Shown here piece after piece: positions 52,986 to 61,386 of a stretch of 64,000 nt of DNA. The notes below the pieces were generated by a model. The model was not told the origin of the DNA, did no database searches, and saw only the letters and a program-made list of their open reading frames with translations. The first letter of the stretch is position 1, and every line of letters begins with the position of its first letter. Both the position numbers and the translations under genes were made by a program. This stretch comes from Flavobacteriales bacterium (GTDB lineage Bacteria > Bacteroidota > Bacteroidia > Flavobacteriales_E > Vicingaceae): the NCBI GenBank assembly GCA_020635815.1, contig JACJZB010000003.1, forward strand, positions 62,001 through 126,000, in the 5' to 3' direction.

Positions 52986-53921
52986 TTAGCAAATAAATGT
53001 GTTACTTATTGATTCGTGATGGAATACTTTATTTATAATATCTGAGAATAATTCAGCAACCGAAAGTACTCTAATTTTATCACTTTTTTGAGTAAGTGGA
53101 ATAGTATCGGTAACTATTAATTCTGTTAATTTTGAATTTTCTATGCGTTCGTAAGCTTTTCCTGATAAGATAGCATGACTAGCAATAGCTCTTACGCTTG
53201 TCGCTCCATTTTCCATCATAATGTCAGCAGCTTTACACAATGTTCCTGCGGTATCAACCATGTCATCAACAATAACAACATCCCTTCCAGCAACTTCACC
53301 AATTAAAAACATGTCTTCAATTACATTGGCTTTTTTTCGTTGTTTATAACAAACAGCTACTTCAGCTTGTAAAAATTTAGCGTAAGCATTAGCTCTTTTA
53401 GTACCACCCATATCTGGTGATGCCATTGTTAAATTTGGAAGCTTTAAGCTTTCGATGTATGGAATAAATATAGTTGATCCAAAAATATGATCAACAGGTA
53501 CTTCAAAAAATCCTTGAATTTGGTCAGCATGTAAATCCATTGTCATTACTCTGGTTACACCTGCTGCTGCTAACATATTAGCAACTAATTTTGCACCTAT
53601 TGGTACTCTTGGTTTATCTTTTCTGTCTTGACGAGCTAAACCAAAGTAAGGTATTATTGCAACAATTCGTCTAGCTGAAGCTCTTTTTGCTGCATCTATC
53701 ATCATTAATAATTCCATCAAATTATCTGCTGGTGGAAAAGTTGATTGAATAATAAAAACATCAGCACCTCTAACCGACTCTTCGAAAGATGGCTGAAACT
53801 CACCATCACTAAAAGTGTTAATGATTACGTTTCCTAAAGGAATACCATAGCTTTTAGCTATTTTATTAGCTAAATCTTCTGAGGCTCTTCCTGCAAATAA
53901 TTTTACCTTTGGTTCGTACAT
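52986..53921 (-). CDS. prs: Ribose-phosphate pyrophosphokinase
   Basis: The 311-residue enzyme makes PRPP from ribose-5-phosphate and ATP. Family blocks are FSDGEFQPSFEESVRGADVFIIQS, PYFGLARQDRKDKPRVPIGAK, TMDLHADQIQGFF (metal/ATP site) and the PRPP loop DVVIVDDMVDTAGTL. The start is normal for the family. It leads the prs-rplY-pth run. Confidence 0.96.
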   Translation of the reverse strand: MYEPKVKLFAGRASEDLANKIAKSYGIPLGNVIINTFSDGEFQPSFEESVRGADVFIIQSTFPPADNLMELLMMIDAAKRASARRIVAIIPYFGLARQDRKDKPRVPIGAKLVANMLAAAGVTRVMTMDLHADQIQGFFEVPVDHIFGSTIFIPYIESLKLPNLTMASPDMGGTKRANAYAKFLQAEVAVCYKQRKKANVIEDMFLIGEVAGRDVVIVDDMVDTAGTLCKAADIMMENGATSVRAIASHAILSGKAYERIENSKLTELIVTDTIPLTQKSDKIRVLSVAELFSDIINKVFHHESISNTFIC

Positions 53922-53948
53922 TTTAATTCCTTATCATTTAAAGGGGTG

Positions 53949-53980
53949 CAAATTTATTAATTTATTAATACTAAGACAAA
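53949..53980 (-). promoter_or_regulatory. Promoter of prs-rplY-pth
   Basis: Minus-strand TTTG (53980-53977), 20 bases, TAAATTTG (53956-53949): a full -33/-7 match. The ATG follows about 28 bases downstream. Confidence 0.65.
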
Positions 53981-54202
53981 TAAATAGCAAAAACTATTGC
54001 ATTTATTTTCCTAAATATCAAAAAGTAAAGGTATTAAAAATTGACTAGTATCATTTCCTAAATTTTATTTTTAGAAATTATTTTTTATTTCAGTTTAAGA
54101 AACTATTTTTGTAAACCTTAATTGTCCGAGTGGTTCTTTAATATTTCGACAAGCTCAATACAGACTTGTTTAGGATAAACTCCATCACTAGGCAAATGCG
54201 TT

Positions 54203-54283
54203 GCCCGAGTGGCGGAATTGGTAGACGCGCACGACTCAAACTCGTGTTCCACTGGAGTGCCGGTTCGACCCCGGCCTCGGGTA
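54203..54283 (+). tRNA. tRNA-Leu (anticodon CAA)
   Basis: The acceptor stem GCCCGAG (54203-54209) pairs with CTCGGGT (54276-54282), with a G-U closing pair and discriminator A at 54283. The anticodon stem CACGA/TCGTG encloses loop CTCAAAC with anticodon CAA at 54237-54239. A long variable arm and GGTTCGACCCC T-arm fit a leucine tRNA. CCA is not encoded. Confidence 0.95.
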
Positions 54284-54288
54284 CAACT

Positions 54289-54320
54289 AAAGACCTTAGA
54301 TTTATTTCTGGGGTCTTTTT
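54289..54320 (+). terminator. Terminator after tRNA-Leu
   Basis: AAAGACC (54289-54295) pairs with GGTCTTT (54312-54318) and runs into further T residues, six bases after the tRNA end. Confidence 0.65.
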
Positions 54321-54396
54321 GTTTTCATAAATGCCATGTTTTCTTTTTCCCATGATGATAAAAAATTGGGTGTCGTTATTTCAGGACTAGACATAC

Positions 54397-54432
54397 AAAA
54401 AAAAAGAGTCCCGAATATTTCAGGACTCTTTT
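54397..54432 (-). terminator. Terminator after the ribonucleotide reductase gene
   Basis: On the minus strand AAAAGAGTCC and GGACTCTTTT pair, with inner GAA/TTC pairing, followed by a run of nine T. It lies 24 bases after the stop. Confidence 0.85.
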
Positions 54433-54456
54433 GCAACTCAATTTATATTTAGTTGA

Positions 54457-57078
54457 TTATCCACATTTAGAATGACCACAACTTTTACAGTTTAAACATC
54501 CTTCTTCATAAACTAAAGATGGTTCTTTACAACTTGGGCAAACATTTTCTGCTGGTTTCGTTCCATCAGGAATGAATTTTTTCAATGCTCTAACTACACC
54601 TTTTTTCCATGTGTTTAATGTTTCATCATTTAGGTGTAAATCATCAACCATATCTACTACAAAGTTTAAAGGCATACCATGACGTAATACACCAGAAATT
54701 AATTTGGCATAATTCCAGTATTCTTCGTTAAATGTTCTTGATAGTCCTTCTATTGTAGTTTTGTATCCGTGGCTATCTTCGTATTGGAAATCATAACGTG
54801 TTTTTCCGTCTTCAGCTTTACTTTTAATCACCCATCCGTTTTGTACGTGAGATAGAATTGAGAAAGATTCTTTAGCTGCTCCTGTAAATACTTCGTATGG
54901 TCTTCCATCTAATAAACCTACAACAGCAATCCATTTTTCACTTTCGTTGTTAAATTGGATAATTTCTGCTTCTAATTTTTCTGGACGTTTTGGTGCGTTA
55001 GTTTCTAAAAATTTATTAATGATTTCATCTTCTTTTTTTTCTTCATTTGAGACTAATACACCACTTCTTGAACCATCTCTGTAAACGGTGATTCCTTTAC
55101 ATCCTTCTTCCCATCCAGTAAGGTAAATTTCACTTACTAATTCTTCAGGGCACTCGTTAGGCACATTTACAGTTACACTAATTGAGTGATCTATCCATTT
55201 TTGAACAGCCCCTTGTAATCTTACTTTTTCTACCCAATCCACATCGTTTGCAGTAGCACCATGGTATGGAGATTTAGCAATTATTTTTGCTAAATCTTCT
55301 TCATTCATTGCAGCAACTTCAGTTGTATCGTAACCATTTACTTCTAACCAAGTATTAAATTTGTGGTGGAATACGTGGTATTCTTCCCATGAATCACCAA
55401 CTTCATCCACAAAGTCAACTCTAGAGTTTTGGTCATTAGGGTTTACTTTTTTTCTTCTTTTATATGAAACCATAAATACAGGTTCAATTCCAGATGAAGT
55501 TTGTGTCATTAAACTAGTAGTTCCTGTTGGAGCTATTGTTAATAATGCTATGTTTCTTCTTCCGTATTTTACCATATCATTATAAAGTGCTGGATCAGCA
55601 TCTTTAATGCGGTTGATCATTGGGTTTTTTTCTTCTCTAATAGAATCATAAATAGGAAAAGCACCTCTATCTCTAGCCATATCAACCGATGAGCGGTAAG
55701 CAGCTAAGGCTAATTTTTTATGTATATCAGTTGAGAAAGATGTTGATTCAGGAGTTCCATATTTATAACCTAAAGCCGCTAACATATCGCCTTCAGCTGT
55801 AATTCCAACTCCTGTTCTTCTTCCTTGAATAGCTTTAGTTTTAATTTTTTGCCAAAGATTTAATTCAGTTTGTTTAATTTCTAAACTTTCAGGATCAGAC
55901 TCAATTTTTTCAATAATTCTATTTACTTTCTCCATTTCTAAGTCAACAATGTCATCCATAATACGTTGAGCCATACCAACATGTTTGTTGAATTTCTCGT
56001 AGTTAAAAGTTGCACCTTCGGTAAAAGGGTTTTCTACATAACTATATAGATTAATTGCTAATAAACGGCAGCTATCATAAGGGCATAGTGGAATTTCTCC
56101 ACATGGGTTAGTAGAAACGGTTCTAAAACCTAGATCTGCATAACAATCAGGAATTGATTCGTCTATAATTGTATCCCAAAATAAAATACCAGGTTCTGCT
56201 GATCTCCATGCATTATGGATAATCTTATCCCATAGTGCTTTAGCATTTACAGAATTTGTATATTTTGGATCATCTGAATTAATAGGGTATTGTTGTTTGT
56301 ATTCTGAATTAGATTTTACAGCACGCATAAAATCATGGTCAATTTTTACAGAAACATTTGCTCCAGTAACTTTAGTTCCATCCATTTTTGCATCAATAAA
56401 ATGTTCAGCATCTGGATGTTTAATAGAAACAGAAAGCATTAAAGCACCTCTTCTTCCATCTTGAGCTACTTCTCTTGTAGAGTTAGAATATCTTTCCATA
56501 AAAGGTACAACTCCAGTAGAAGTTAAAGCACTATTTTTAACTGGACTTCCTTTTGGTCTGATATGAGATAAATCGTGCCCAACTCCACCTCTTCTCTTCA
56601 TTAATTGAACTTGCTCTTCATCAACTTTCATTACCCCTCCGTATGAATCAGAGTTCCCGTCATTTCCGATTACAAAACAGTTAGATAAAGATCCTATTTG
56701 ATAGTCGTTTCCAATACCTGTCATTGGACCACCTTGAGGAACGATATACTTAAAGTCTTTAATAACGTTGTAAATTTCCTCCTCAGTATATGAGTTATCA
56801 TATTTTTCTTCTACACGTGCAATTTCTTTTGCCAAACGTCTATGCATTTGATCAGGATTGCTTTCGTAAATATTTCCTTCAGAATCTTTTAGAGCATACT
56901 TATTAATCCAAACACCAGCAGCTAATTCATCACCTTTAAAATATTTTGTAGCATCAATTAAGGCTTCATCAAAAGAATATGTTTTCATTATTGGTTTTTC
57001 ATTTTTTAAATTTTCTTCTGATAAAACTTTAGTTGTTTTTTGAGTTGACTCGCTTGTTTGTTTTAATGTTTTCTCCAT
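54457..57078 (-). CDS. nrdJ: Adenosylcobalamin-dependent ribonucleotide reductase (class II)
   Basis: The 873-residue enzyme reduces ribonucleotides to deoxyribonucleotides using B12. Family blocks are YIVPQGGPMTGIGND, GSLSNCFVIG, RRGGVGHDLSHIRPKGS, NPCGEIPLCPYDSCRL and LTIAPTGTTSLMTQTSSGIEP. The C-terminus carries a zinc-ribbon-like cysteine cluster (CPSCKEPSLVYEEGCLNCKSC). It is oxygen-independent, which suits life across oxygen levels. I looked for a cobalamin riboswitch upstream and did not see one. Confidence 0.94.
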   Translation of the reverse strand: MEKTLKQTSESTQKTTKVLSEENLKNEKPIMKTYSFDEALIDATKYFKGDELAAGVWINKYALKDSEGNIYESNPDQMHRRLAKEIARVEEKYDNSYTEEEIYNVIKDFKYIVPQGGPMTGIGNDYQIGSLSNCFVIGNDGNSDSYGGVMKVDEEQVQLMKRRGGVGHDLSHIRPKGSPVKNSALTSTGVVPFMERYSNSTREVAQDGRRGALMLSVSIKHPDAEHFIDAKMDGTKVTGANVSVKIDHDFMRAVKSNSEYKQQYPINSDDPKYTNSVNAKALWDKIIHNAWRSAEPGILFWDTIIDESIPDCYADLGFRTVSTNPCGEIPLCPYDSCRLLAINLYSYVENPFTEGATFNYEKFNKHVGMAQRIMDDIVDLEMEKVNRIIEKIESDPESLEIKQTELNLWQKIKTKAIQGRRTGVGITAEGDMLAALGYKYGTPESTSFSTDIHKKLALAAYRSSVDMARDRGAFPIYDSIREEKNPMINRIKDADPALYNDMVKYGRRNIALLTIAPTGTTSLMTQTSSGIEPVFMVSYKRRKKVNPNDQNSRVDFVDEVGDSWEEYHVFHHKFNTWLEVNGYDTTEVAAMNEEDLAKIIAKSPYHGATANDVDWVEKVRLQGAVQKWIDHSISVTVNVPNECPEELVSEIYLTGWEEGCKGITVYRDGSRSGVLVSNEEKKEDEIINKFLETNAPKRPEKLEAEIIQFNNESEKWIAVVGLLDGRPYEVFTGAAKESFSILSHVQNGWVIKSKAEDGKTRYDFQYEDSHGYKTTIEGLSRTFNEEYWNYAKLISGVLRHGMPLNFVVDMVDDLHLNDETLNTWKKGVVRALKKFIPDGTKPAENVCPSCKEPSLVYEEGCLNCKSCGHSKCG

Positions 57079-57414
57079 TTCTGACAGGGGTTTTGATCGG
57101 TTTATAATAAAGAGTAATTTCTAACAAAAATTACTAGTACAATAATAGTTTAGTTTCATCGAATTTATAACACGATTCATCTACTATATTTTTCAACAAC
57201 CAAGTTAGTTTATAACGATGGGTGTTTGAGCGATTTTTGATTGTTTTTATCAACAATGTTTTCTTAATTACTAATTTTTAGTAATACAAATAATTGGAAT
57301 GTGTGGGTATGTGAATAGAGGCGTATGTATCAACTATTTATTAAAACTTTAAAGGCATATTATTATTGTTTTATAAATAATAAAAGATAAAACACTCTTT
57401 TAATATTTTATTTG
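57079..57414. other. Intergenic region between divergent nrdJ and ric
   Basis: About 340 AT-rich bases hold the presumed promoters of both genes. TTGATTGTTTTTATCAA (57237-57253) is an imperfect TTGAT...ATCAA pair with 7-base spacing, too wide for a standard FNR box. No gene or riboswitch is recognised. Confidence 0.3.
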
Positions 57415-57422
57415 TATATTTG
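57415..57422 (+). promoter_or_regulatory. -7 promoter box (TATATTTG) of ric
   Basis: TATATTTG matches TAnnTTTG and lies 21 bases upstream of the ric ATG (57444). The -33 element is weak, which fits a promoter needing an activator. Confidence 0.5.
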
Positions 57423-57443
57423 TCGAATAAAAATAACTTAATT

Positions 57444-58166
57444 ATGGAAAATATAGACAGTAAAACGGTAGCGGAGATTGTTACAGAAAACATTAGAACC
57501 GCAGATGTATTTAAAAAAAATGGAATTGATTTTTGTTGTGGTGGTAATGTAAATGTTCAAGATGTTTGCAAGAAAAAAGGAGTGGATTATTCAAAAGTTA
57601 AAGAAGATATTTTAAGTATAGGTAAAGCGCCTACGGGAGCTCAAGATTTTAATACTTGGGACATTGATTTTTTAGCAGATTATGTTGTAAATACACATCA
57701 TAAATATGTAAAAGAAGCAAACCAGCTAATTATTCAATATTCTGAAAGAGTTGCAAAAGTTCATGGACATCATTATACAGAAACAATAGAAATTAATAAG
57801 TTGTTTCATGAGATAGCGGCCGAGTTAAATCAGCACATGGAAAAAGAAGAAAATATTCTGTTTCCTTTTATAAAAGAAATTGGAAAAGCTAAAAAAGATG
57901 GATTACCACTTACGCCTCCGCCATTTGGAACAATACAAAATCCGATTAATATGATGGAAGCAGAGCATACTGAAGCAGGAGATATTTTAAGCCAAATAAA
58001 AGAGTTGAGTAATGATTTTACCCCTCCAGAGGGAGCGTGTAATACCTTTAGAGCATTGTATTCTAAATTAGAGGAATATCAAAATGATTTATTTCAACAT
58101 ATTCATCTAGAAAATAATATAATGTTTCCTAAGGCTATTCAATTCGAAAAAGAATTGTTAGGTTAA
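57444..58166 (+). CDS. ric: Iron-sulfur cluster repair di-iron protein (RIC/ScdA/YtfE)
   Basis: The 240-residue protein repairs Fe-S centres damaged by NO or oxidants. An N-terminal ScdA domain with FCCGGN (Cys31-Cys32) is followed by a hemerythrin-like bundle with di-iron His/Glu ligands (NTHHKYVKEA, HMEKEENILFP, EAEHTEAGDI, HIHLENNIMFPKA). The ATG at 57444 is preferred to a TTG eight codons upstream, which would overlap the -7 box. It opens the NO-response cluster, 34 bases before the Rrf2 regulator. Confidence 0.94.
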   Translation: MENIDSKTVAEIVTENIRTADVFKKNGIDFCCGGNVNVQDVCKKKGVDYSKVKEDILSIGKAPTGAQDFNTWDIDFLADYVVNTHHKYVKEANQLIIQYSERVAKVHGHHYTETIEINKLFHEIAAELNQHMEKEENILFPFIKEIGKAKKDGLPLTPPPFGTIQNPINMMEAEHTEAGDILSQIKELSNDFTPPEGACNTFRALYSKLEEYQNDLFQHIHLENNIMFPKAIQFEKELLG

Positions 58167-58200
58167 ACTAAAGTTCTATTATTTACCTTAAATAAAATAG

Positions 58201-58644
58201 ATGTTATCAAAATCTTGTGTTTATTCACTTCGGTCTATAATCTTTATAGCTTATCATGCTTCAAAAGAAGTGAAGGTGGGTATAAAAGAAATTGCAAAAG
58301 AGTTAGAGTTGCCAGAACCATATTTGGGTAAAATTCTTCAACAATTAACTAAGCATAAAATTATTTTATCAGTAAAAGGACCACATGGAGGATTTTATAT
58401 TGAAGAAGAAGCAGAAGAATTAAAGCTTATTAGGGTAGTTGAGGTAGTGGATGGGTTGGATTTCTTTTATAGTTGTGGCTTAGGTTTAAAGCAATGTTCA
58501 GAAACCCATCCCTGCCCTCTTCATGATGACTTTAAGTTATATCGAGATGGTTTGTTTACTCTTTTTTCGAATACATCTATAGCTGATTTGGTACATAAAA
58601 TTGATAAAGGGAATGCCTTTATTAGGAATTTAACTAAAGATTAA
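58201..58644 (+). CDS. Rrf2-family regulator with NsrR/IscR-like cysteines
   Basis: The 147-residue product has the Rrf2 winged helix (YSLRSIIFIAYHA, GIKEIAKELELPEPYLGKILQQL, VKGPHGGFYI). Three cysteines at 92, 99 and 105 (SCGLGLKQCSETHPC) sit in the place of the Fe-S ligands of NsrR and IscR. With ric and nor genes adjacent, NO sensing is likely. Its stop directly abuts the Crp/Fnr start (TAAATG). Confidence 0.88.
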   Translation: MLSKSCVYSLRSIIFIAYHASKEVKVGIKEIAKELELPEPYLGKILQQLTKHKIILSVKGPHGGFYIEEEAEELKLIRVVEVVDGLDFFYSCGLGLKQCSETHPCPLHDDFKLYRDGLFTLFSNTSIADLVHKIDKGNAFIRNLTKD

Positions 58645-59346
58645 ATGACAAATAATAGGGATTCTTGCTTAAATTGTGAAAACAATAATTGCTTTATTAA
58701 AAGGTATTCGCCAATATCTATTATTGATGATGTGAATAAAAATAAGATGGTTAGTCGTTTTCCAAGAAAACAACATATTTTTCATGAAGGGAACGAAAAT
58801 CCAGGGATATTTTTTGTGAAATCAGGTGTTGTAAAGGTTTATAAGAATGGTGCTTTTAATAAGGATCAAATTATAAGATTTAGTTTAAATGGTGAAATTT
58901 TAGGACATAGAGGCTTACAAAAATCAACTATATTTAGTGTGTCAGCACAAACTCTAACAGAATCAGAGGTTTGTTTTTTTACTAGAGAATACTTTTTTTA
59001 TTTACTTGAAAAAGTTCCTCAGTTAACAATTAATCTAATGCTGTTTTATGCTGAGGAATTAAATCAAGAAGAGTCGAAATTAAGAGATATGGCAATATTT
59101 AATGTTAGAGAAAAAGTAGCAAAAGCTCTACTTACTTTAGTAGAACGTTTTGGACTTAAAACCAATAAAGAAATAAAATATATTGAAAAATTGAGCAGAC
59201 AAGATATAGCGGAGTTAGTCGGATTAACATCAAACCAAGTAACAAAGGTGTTGGCAGATTTTAAGTCTGAAAATTTAATAGAAATTGAAGGGAAAAAAAT
59301 TAGGCTAGCGAAAAAGCCAGAAATGGAAAATATAATAGCTATTTAG
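58645..59346 (+). CDS. Crp/Fnr-family regulator with N-terminal cysteine cluster
   Basis: The 233-residue product has three cysteines at 8, 11 and 16 (CLNCENNNC, C-x2-C-x4-C), a cyclic-nucleotide-type beta roll (IFHEGNENPGIFFVKSGVVKVY), a dimer helix, and a C-terminal HTH (KLSRQDIAELVGLTSNQVTKVL). The cysteine cluster suggests an iron-sulfur sensor like FNR, although a fourth ligand is not obvious. FNR-like palindromes follow its gene upstream of norC, which is the expected target. Confidence 0.88.
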   Translation: MTNNRDSCLNCENNNCFIKRYSPISIIDDVNKNKMVSRFPRKQHIFHEGNENPGIFFVKSGVVKVYKNGAFNKDQIIRFSLNGEILGHRGLQKSTIFSVSAQTLTESEVCFFTREYFFYLLEKVPQLTINLMLFYAEELNQEESKLRDMAIFNVREKVAKALLTLVERFGLKTNKEIKYIEKLSRQDIAELVGLTSNQVTKVLADFKSENLIEIEGKKIRLAKKPEMENIIAI

Positions 59347-59353
59347 TTAAAGT

Positions 59354-59367
59354 GTGATATTAATCAT
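59354..59367. promoter_or_regulatory. Distal FNR-like box upstream of norC
   Basis: GTGAT-ATTA-ATCAT is close to the FNR consensus TTGAT-N4-ATCAA. It lies about 44 bases upstream of a better box and could be a second binding site. Confidence 0.35.
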
Positions 59368-59397
59368 ATTTTCGCATTCCAAAAAACAGATTAATCA

Positions 59398-59441
59398 CTG
59401 ATAATAATCAAGTAGTAAATATTAACAACATTATACATTTG
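59398..59441 (+). promoter_or_regulatory. FNR-like box and -7 promoter of norCB
   Basis: CTGAT-AATA-ATCAA (59398-59411) is one mismatch from TTGAT-N4-ATCAA. TACATTTG (59434-59441) matches TAnnTTTG exactly. If transcription starts about 5 bases after the -7 box, near 59446, the box is centred near -41.5, the class II activator position. No -33 TTG is present, consistent with activator dependence. Confidence 0.55.
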
Positions 59442-59499
59442 TAAAATAAAGATGTAGATGTCTTTTTTTAAGAAAAAAATAATTTAAATTTTATAAACT

Positions 59500-59943
59500 A
59501 TGTTAACAAAAAGTCAAGCAAAACTGTTCTTTTTAGCAGGAACAGTTATTTTTTCGGTTCTATTTTTAGGTTTGTCAATAGACACACATCTGAATAGAGT
59601 AGGAGAACAAACACATGAAGAAAACATTACAGAAGGGGTAATTGCAGGTAAACACCTTTGGGAAGAAAATAACTGTATGGGATGCCATACAATTATGGGG
59701 GAAGGAGCTTATTACGCACCTGAATTAACAAAAGTAGTTGAACGTAGAGGTGTTCCTTATATTAAAGGCGTTTTAATGTCACCAACTCCTTGGGGAGAAC
59801 ATACTAGTGGTAGAAAAATGGTTGCTTATGGGTTTTCGGATGAAGAAGCAAATAACCTAGTTGAATACTTAACTTGGATAGGAAATATTGATCTAAATGG
59901 TTTTCCAGCAAAACCACAATATAAAGTCGAAAAAAATAACTAA
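59500..59943 (+). CDS. norC: Nitric-oxide reductase cytochrome c subunit
   Basis: The 147-residue protein has one N-terminal membrane anchor (about 8-27) and a periplasmic c-type heme domain with CMGCH (59-63) and the axial Met in RKMVAYGF (about 107). It feeds electrons to NorB. ENNCMGCHTIMGEGAYYAPEL is typical of NorC. The gene is 25 bases ahead of norB. Confidence 0.95.
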   Translation: MLTKSQAKLFFLAGTVIFSVLFLGLSIDTHLNRVGEQTHEENITEGVIAGKHLWEENNCMGCHTIMGEGAYYAPELTKVVERRGVPYIKGVLMSPTPWGEHTSGRKMVAYGFSDEEANNLVEYLTWIGNIDLNGFPAKPQYKVEKNN

Positions 59944-59968
59944 TTAATAAGCAATAAAATTTATAAAG

Positions 59969-61303
59969 ATGAAATTTAAAACACAAAAAATAGCCTATTG
60001 GTTTTTCTTATCCGCTTTAGGATTGTTAGCATTACAAATTATATACGGTTTCATTATGGGGTTTGCTCATATGGGTATGGATGGTTTACACGATATAATT
60101 CCTTTTAATACTGCAAGAGCAGTTCATACAAACTTATTAGTTTGTTGGTTGTTATTAGGCTTTATGGGTTCTGCTTATTATATTATTCCTGAAGAATCTC
60201 AAAATGAGTTGTATTCACCTAAATTAGCAATCATTCAATTAGTGAGTTTTTTAGCAGTGGGTGTAACGGCAGTTATCGCTTATCATTTAAACTGGTGGGA
60301 AGGACGTAAATTCTTAGAAATTCCAAGACCTTTAGATTACTTAGTAGTAGTTAATGTATTAGCTTTCTTATTTAATATTTTAATGACTTTGTTTACTGGT
60401 AAAAAACAAACAACGACAGCATTAGTTTTAGCTATGGGGCTATTGTTTGCGGCGTTACTTTATTTGCCAGGTATGATTTGGTTTGATAGTCAGACTTTAG
60501 ATTCATTTTACAGATGGTATGTTGTTCACTTATGGGTAGAAGGTGTTTGGGAATTAATTATGGGTGGTATTTTAGCTTTCCTATTAATTAAAATCACAGG
60601 TGTTGATAGAGAAGTTATTGAGAAATGGTTGTATGTAATTGTAGGGTTAACTTTCTTGTCGGGTATATTAGGAACAGGTCACCACTATTATTATATTGGA
60701 GCACCTTCTTACTGGTTGTGGATTGGTGGAATATTCTCTGCACTTGAACCTTTAGCTTTCTTAGCAATGGCATTGTTTGCAATAAACATGTATAGAAAAG
60801 GAGAGAAGAAACATCCAAACAAAACAGCTTTAAACTGGACGTTGGGTGCAGCAATTACATCATTTGTTGGTGCAGGGTTGTTGGGTGCAGCCCATACTTT
60901 ACCAAACGTAAATTTATATACACACGGTACTTTAGTTACTGCAATGCATGGTCACATGGCATTTTGGGGTGCTTATGCGATGATAGTTTTAGCAATTATT
61001 GCTTACGCTATGCCTAATTTAACGGGACGTAAACTGTATAATAATAATATGACAATGTATGCGTTTTGGTTAAGTAATATTGGTATGATTGGTATGACTG
61101 TAGCCTTTGGTGTTGCAGGTGTTGCACAGGTGTACATGGAACGAATTATGGGGGTTGATTTTATGGAAACACAAAAAGAAATTCAACCACATTTCCTAGT
61201 GTTGGTATTGTGTGCCACAGGATTTTGTGCAGGGATAATATTGTATATCATTAATTTCCTGCAGTATGGAAAGCCTTCTGATGAAGCGTTAGTTTCGGAA
61301 TAA
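59969..61303 (+). CDS. norB: Nitric-oxide reductase catalytic subunit
   Basis: The 444-residue, 12-helix membrane protein reduces two NO to N2O. Heme and FeB ligands are visible: His in ARAVHTNLL, HLWVEGVWE (His plus the two conserved Glu), the His pair in GTGHHYYY and the paired His in MHGHMAFWG. The length and separate norC mark the cytochrome-c-dependent class and not the quinol-dependent long form. A terminator follows at 61338. Confidence 0.96.
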   Translation: MKFKTQKIAYWFFLSALGLLALQIIYGFIMGFAHMGMDGLHDIIPFNTARAVHTNLLVCWLLLGFMGSAYYIIPEESQNELYSPKLAIIQLVSFLAVGVTAVIAYHLNWWEGRKFLEIPRPLDYLVVVNVLAFLFNILMTLFTGKKQTTTALVLAMGLLFAALLYLPGMIWFDSQTLDSFYRWYVVHLWVEGVWELIMGGILAFLLIKITGVDREVIEKWLYVIVGLTFLSGILGTGHHYYYIGAPSYWLWIGGIFSALEPLAFLAMALFAINMYRKGEKKHPNKTALNWTLGAAITSFVGAGLLGAAHTLPNVNLYTHGTLVTAMHGHMAFWGAYAMIVLAIIAYAMPNLTGRKLYNNNMTMYAFWLSNIGMIGMTVAFGVAGVAQVYMERIMGVDFMETQKEIQPHFLVLVLCATGFCAGIILYIINFLQYGKPSDEALVSE

Positions 61304-61337
61304 GTCTTAGTTCATCAATAATAATAAATAAAATAAG

Positions 61338-61368
61338 GGCTGAGACATCAAACATCTCAGCCTTTTTT
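61338..61368 (+). terminator. Terminator between norB and norQ
   Basis: GGCTGAGA (61338-61345) pairs with TCTCAGCC (61355-61362) across a 9-base loop and is followed by six T. It should reduce transcription into norQ, giving less assembly factor than reductase. Confidence 0.8.
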
Positions 61369-61386
61369 GATAAAAAATATAAATTA

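Noticed and set aside
54118..54200. Possible tRNA relic (GTCCGAGTGG) upstream of tRNA-Leu
   Set aside because: Only about ten bases resemble the tRNA 5' end and no cloverleaf can be formed.
54138..54353. Open frame on the minus strand across the leucine tRNA
   Set aside because: It is the antisense of a tRNA gene plus flanks; such frames are a common annotation artefact.
57237..57253. FNR box upstream of ric (TTGAT...ATCAA)
   Set aside because: The spacer is 7 bases, not 4, and it lies about 160 bases before the predicted start, so it is probably chance.
57079..57420. Cobalamin riboswitch upstream of the B12-dependent ribonucleotide reductase
   Set aside because: I looked for the conserved B12-box type sequence and surrounding stems and saw none.
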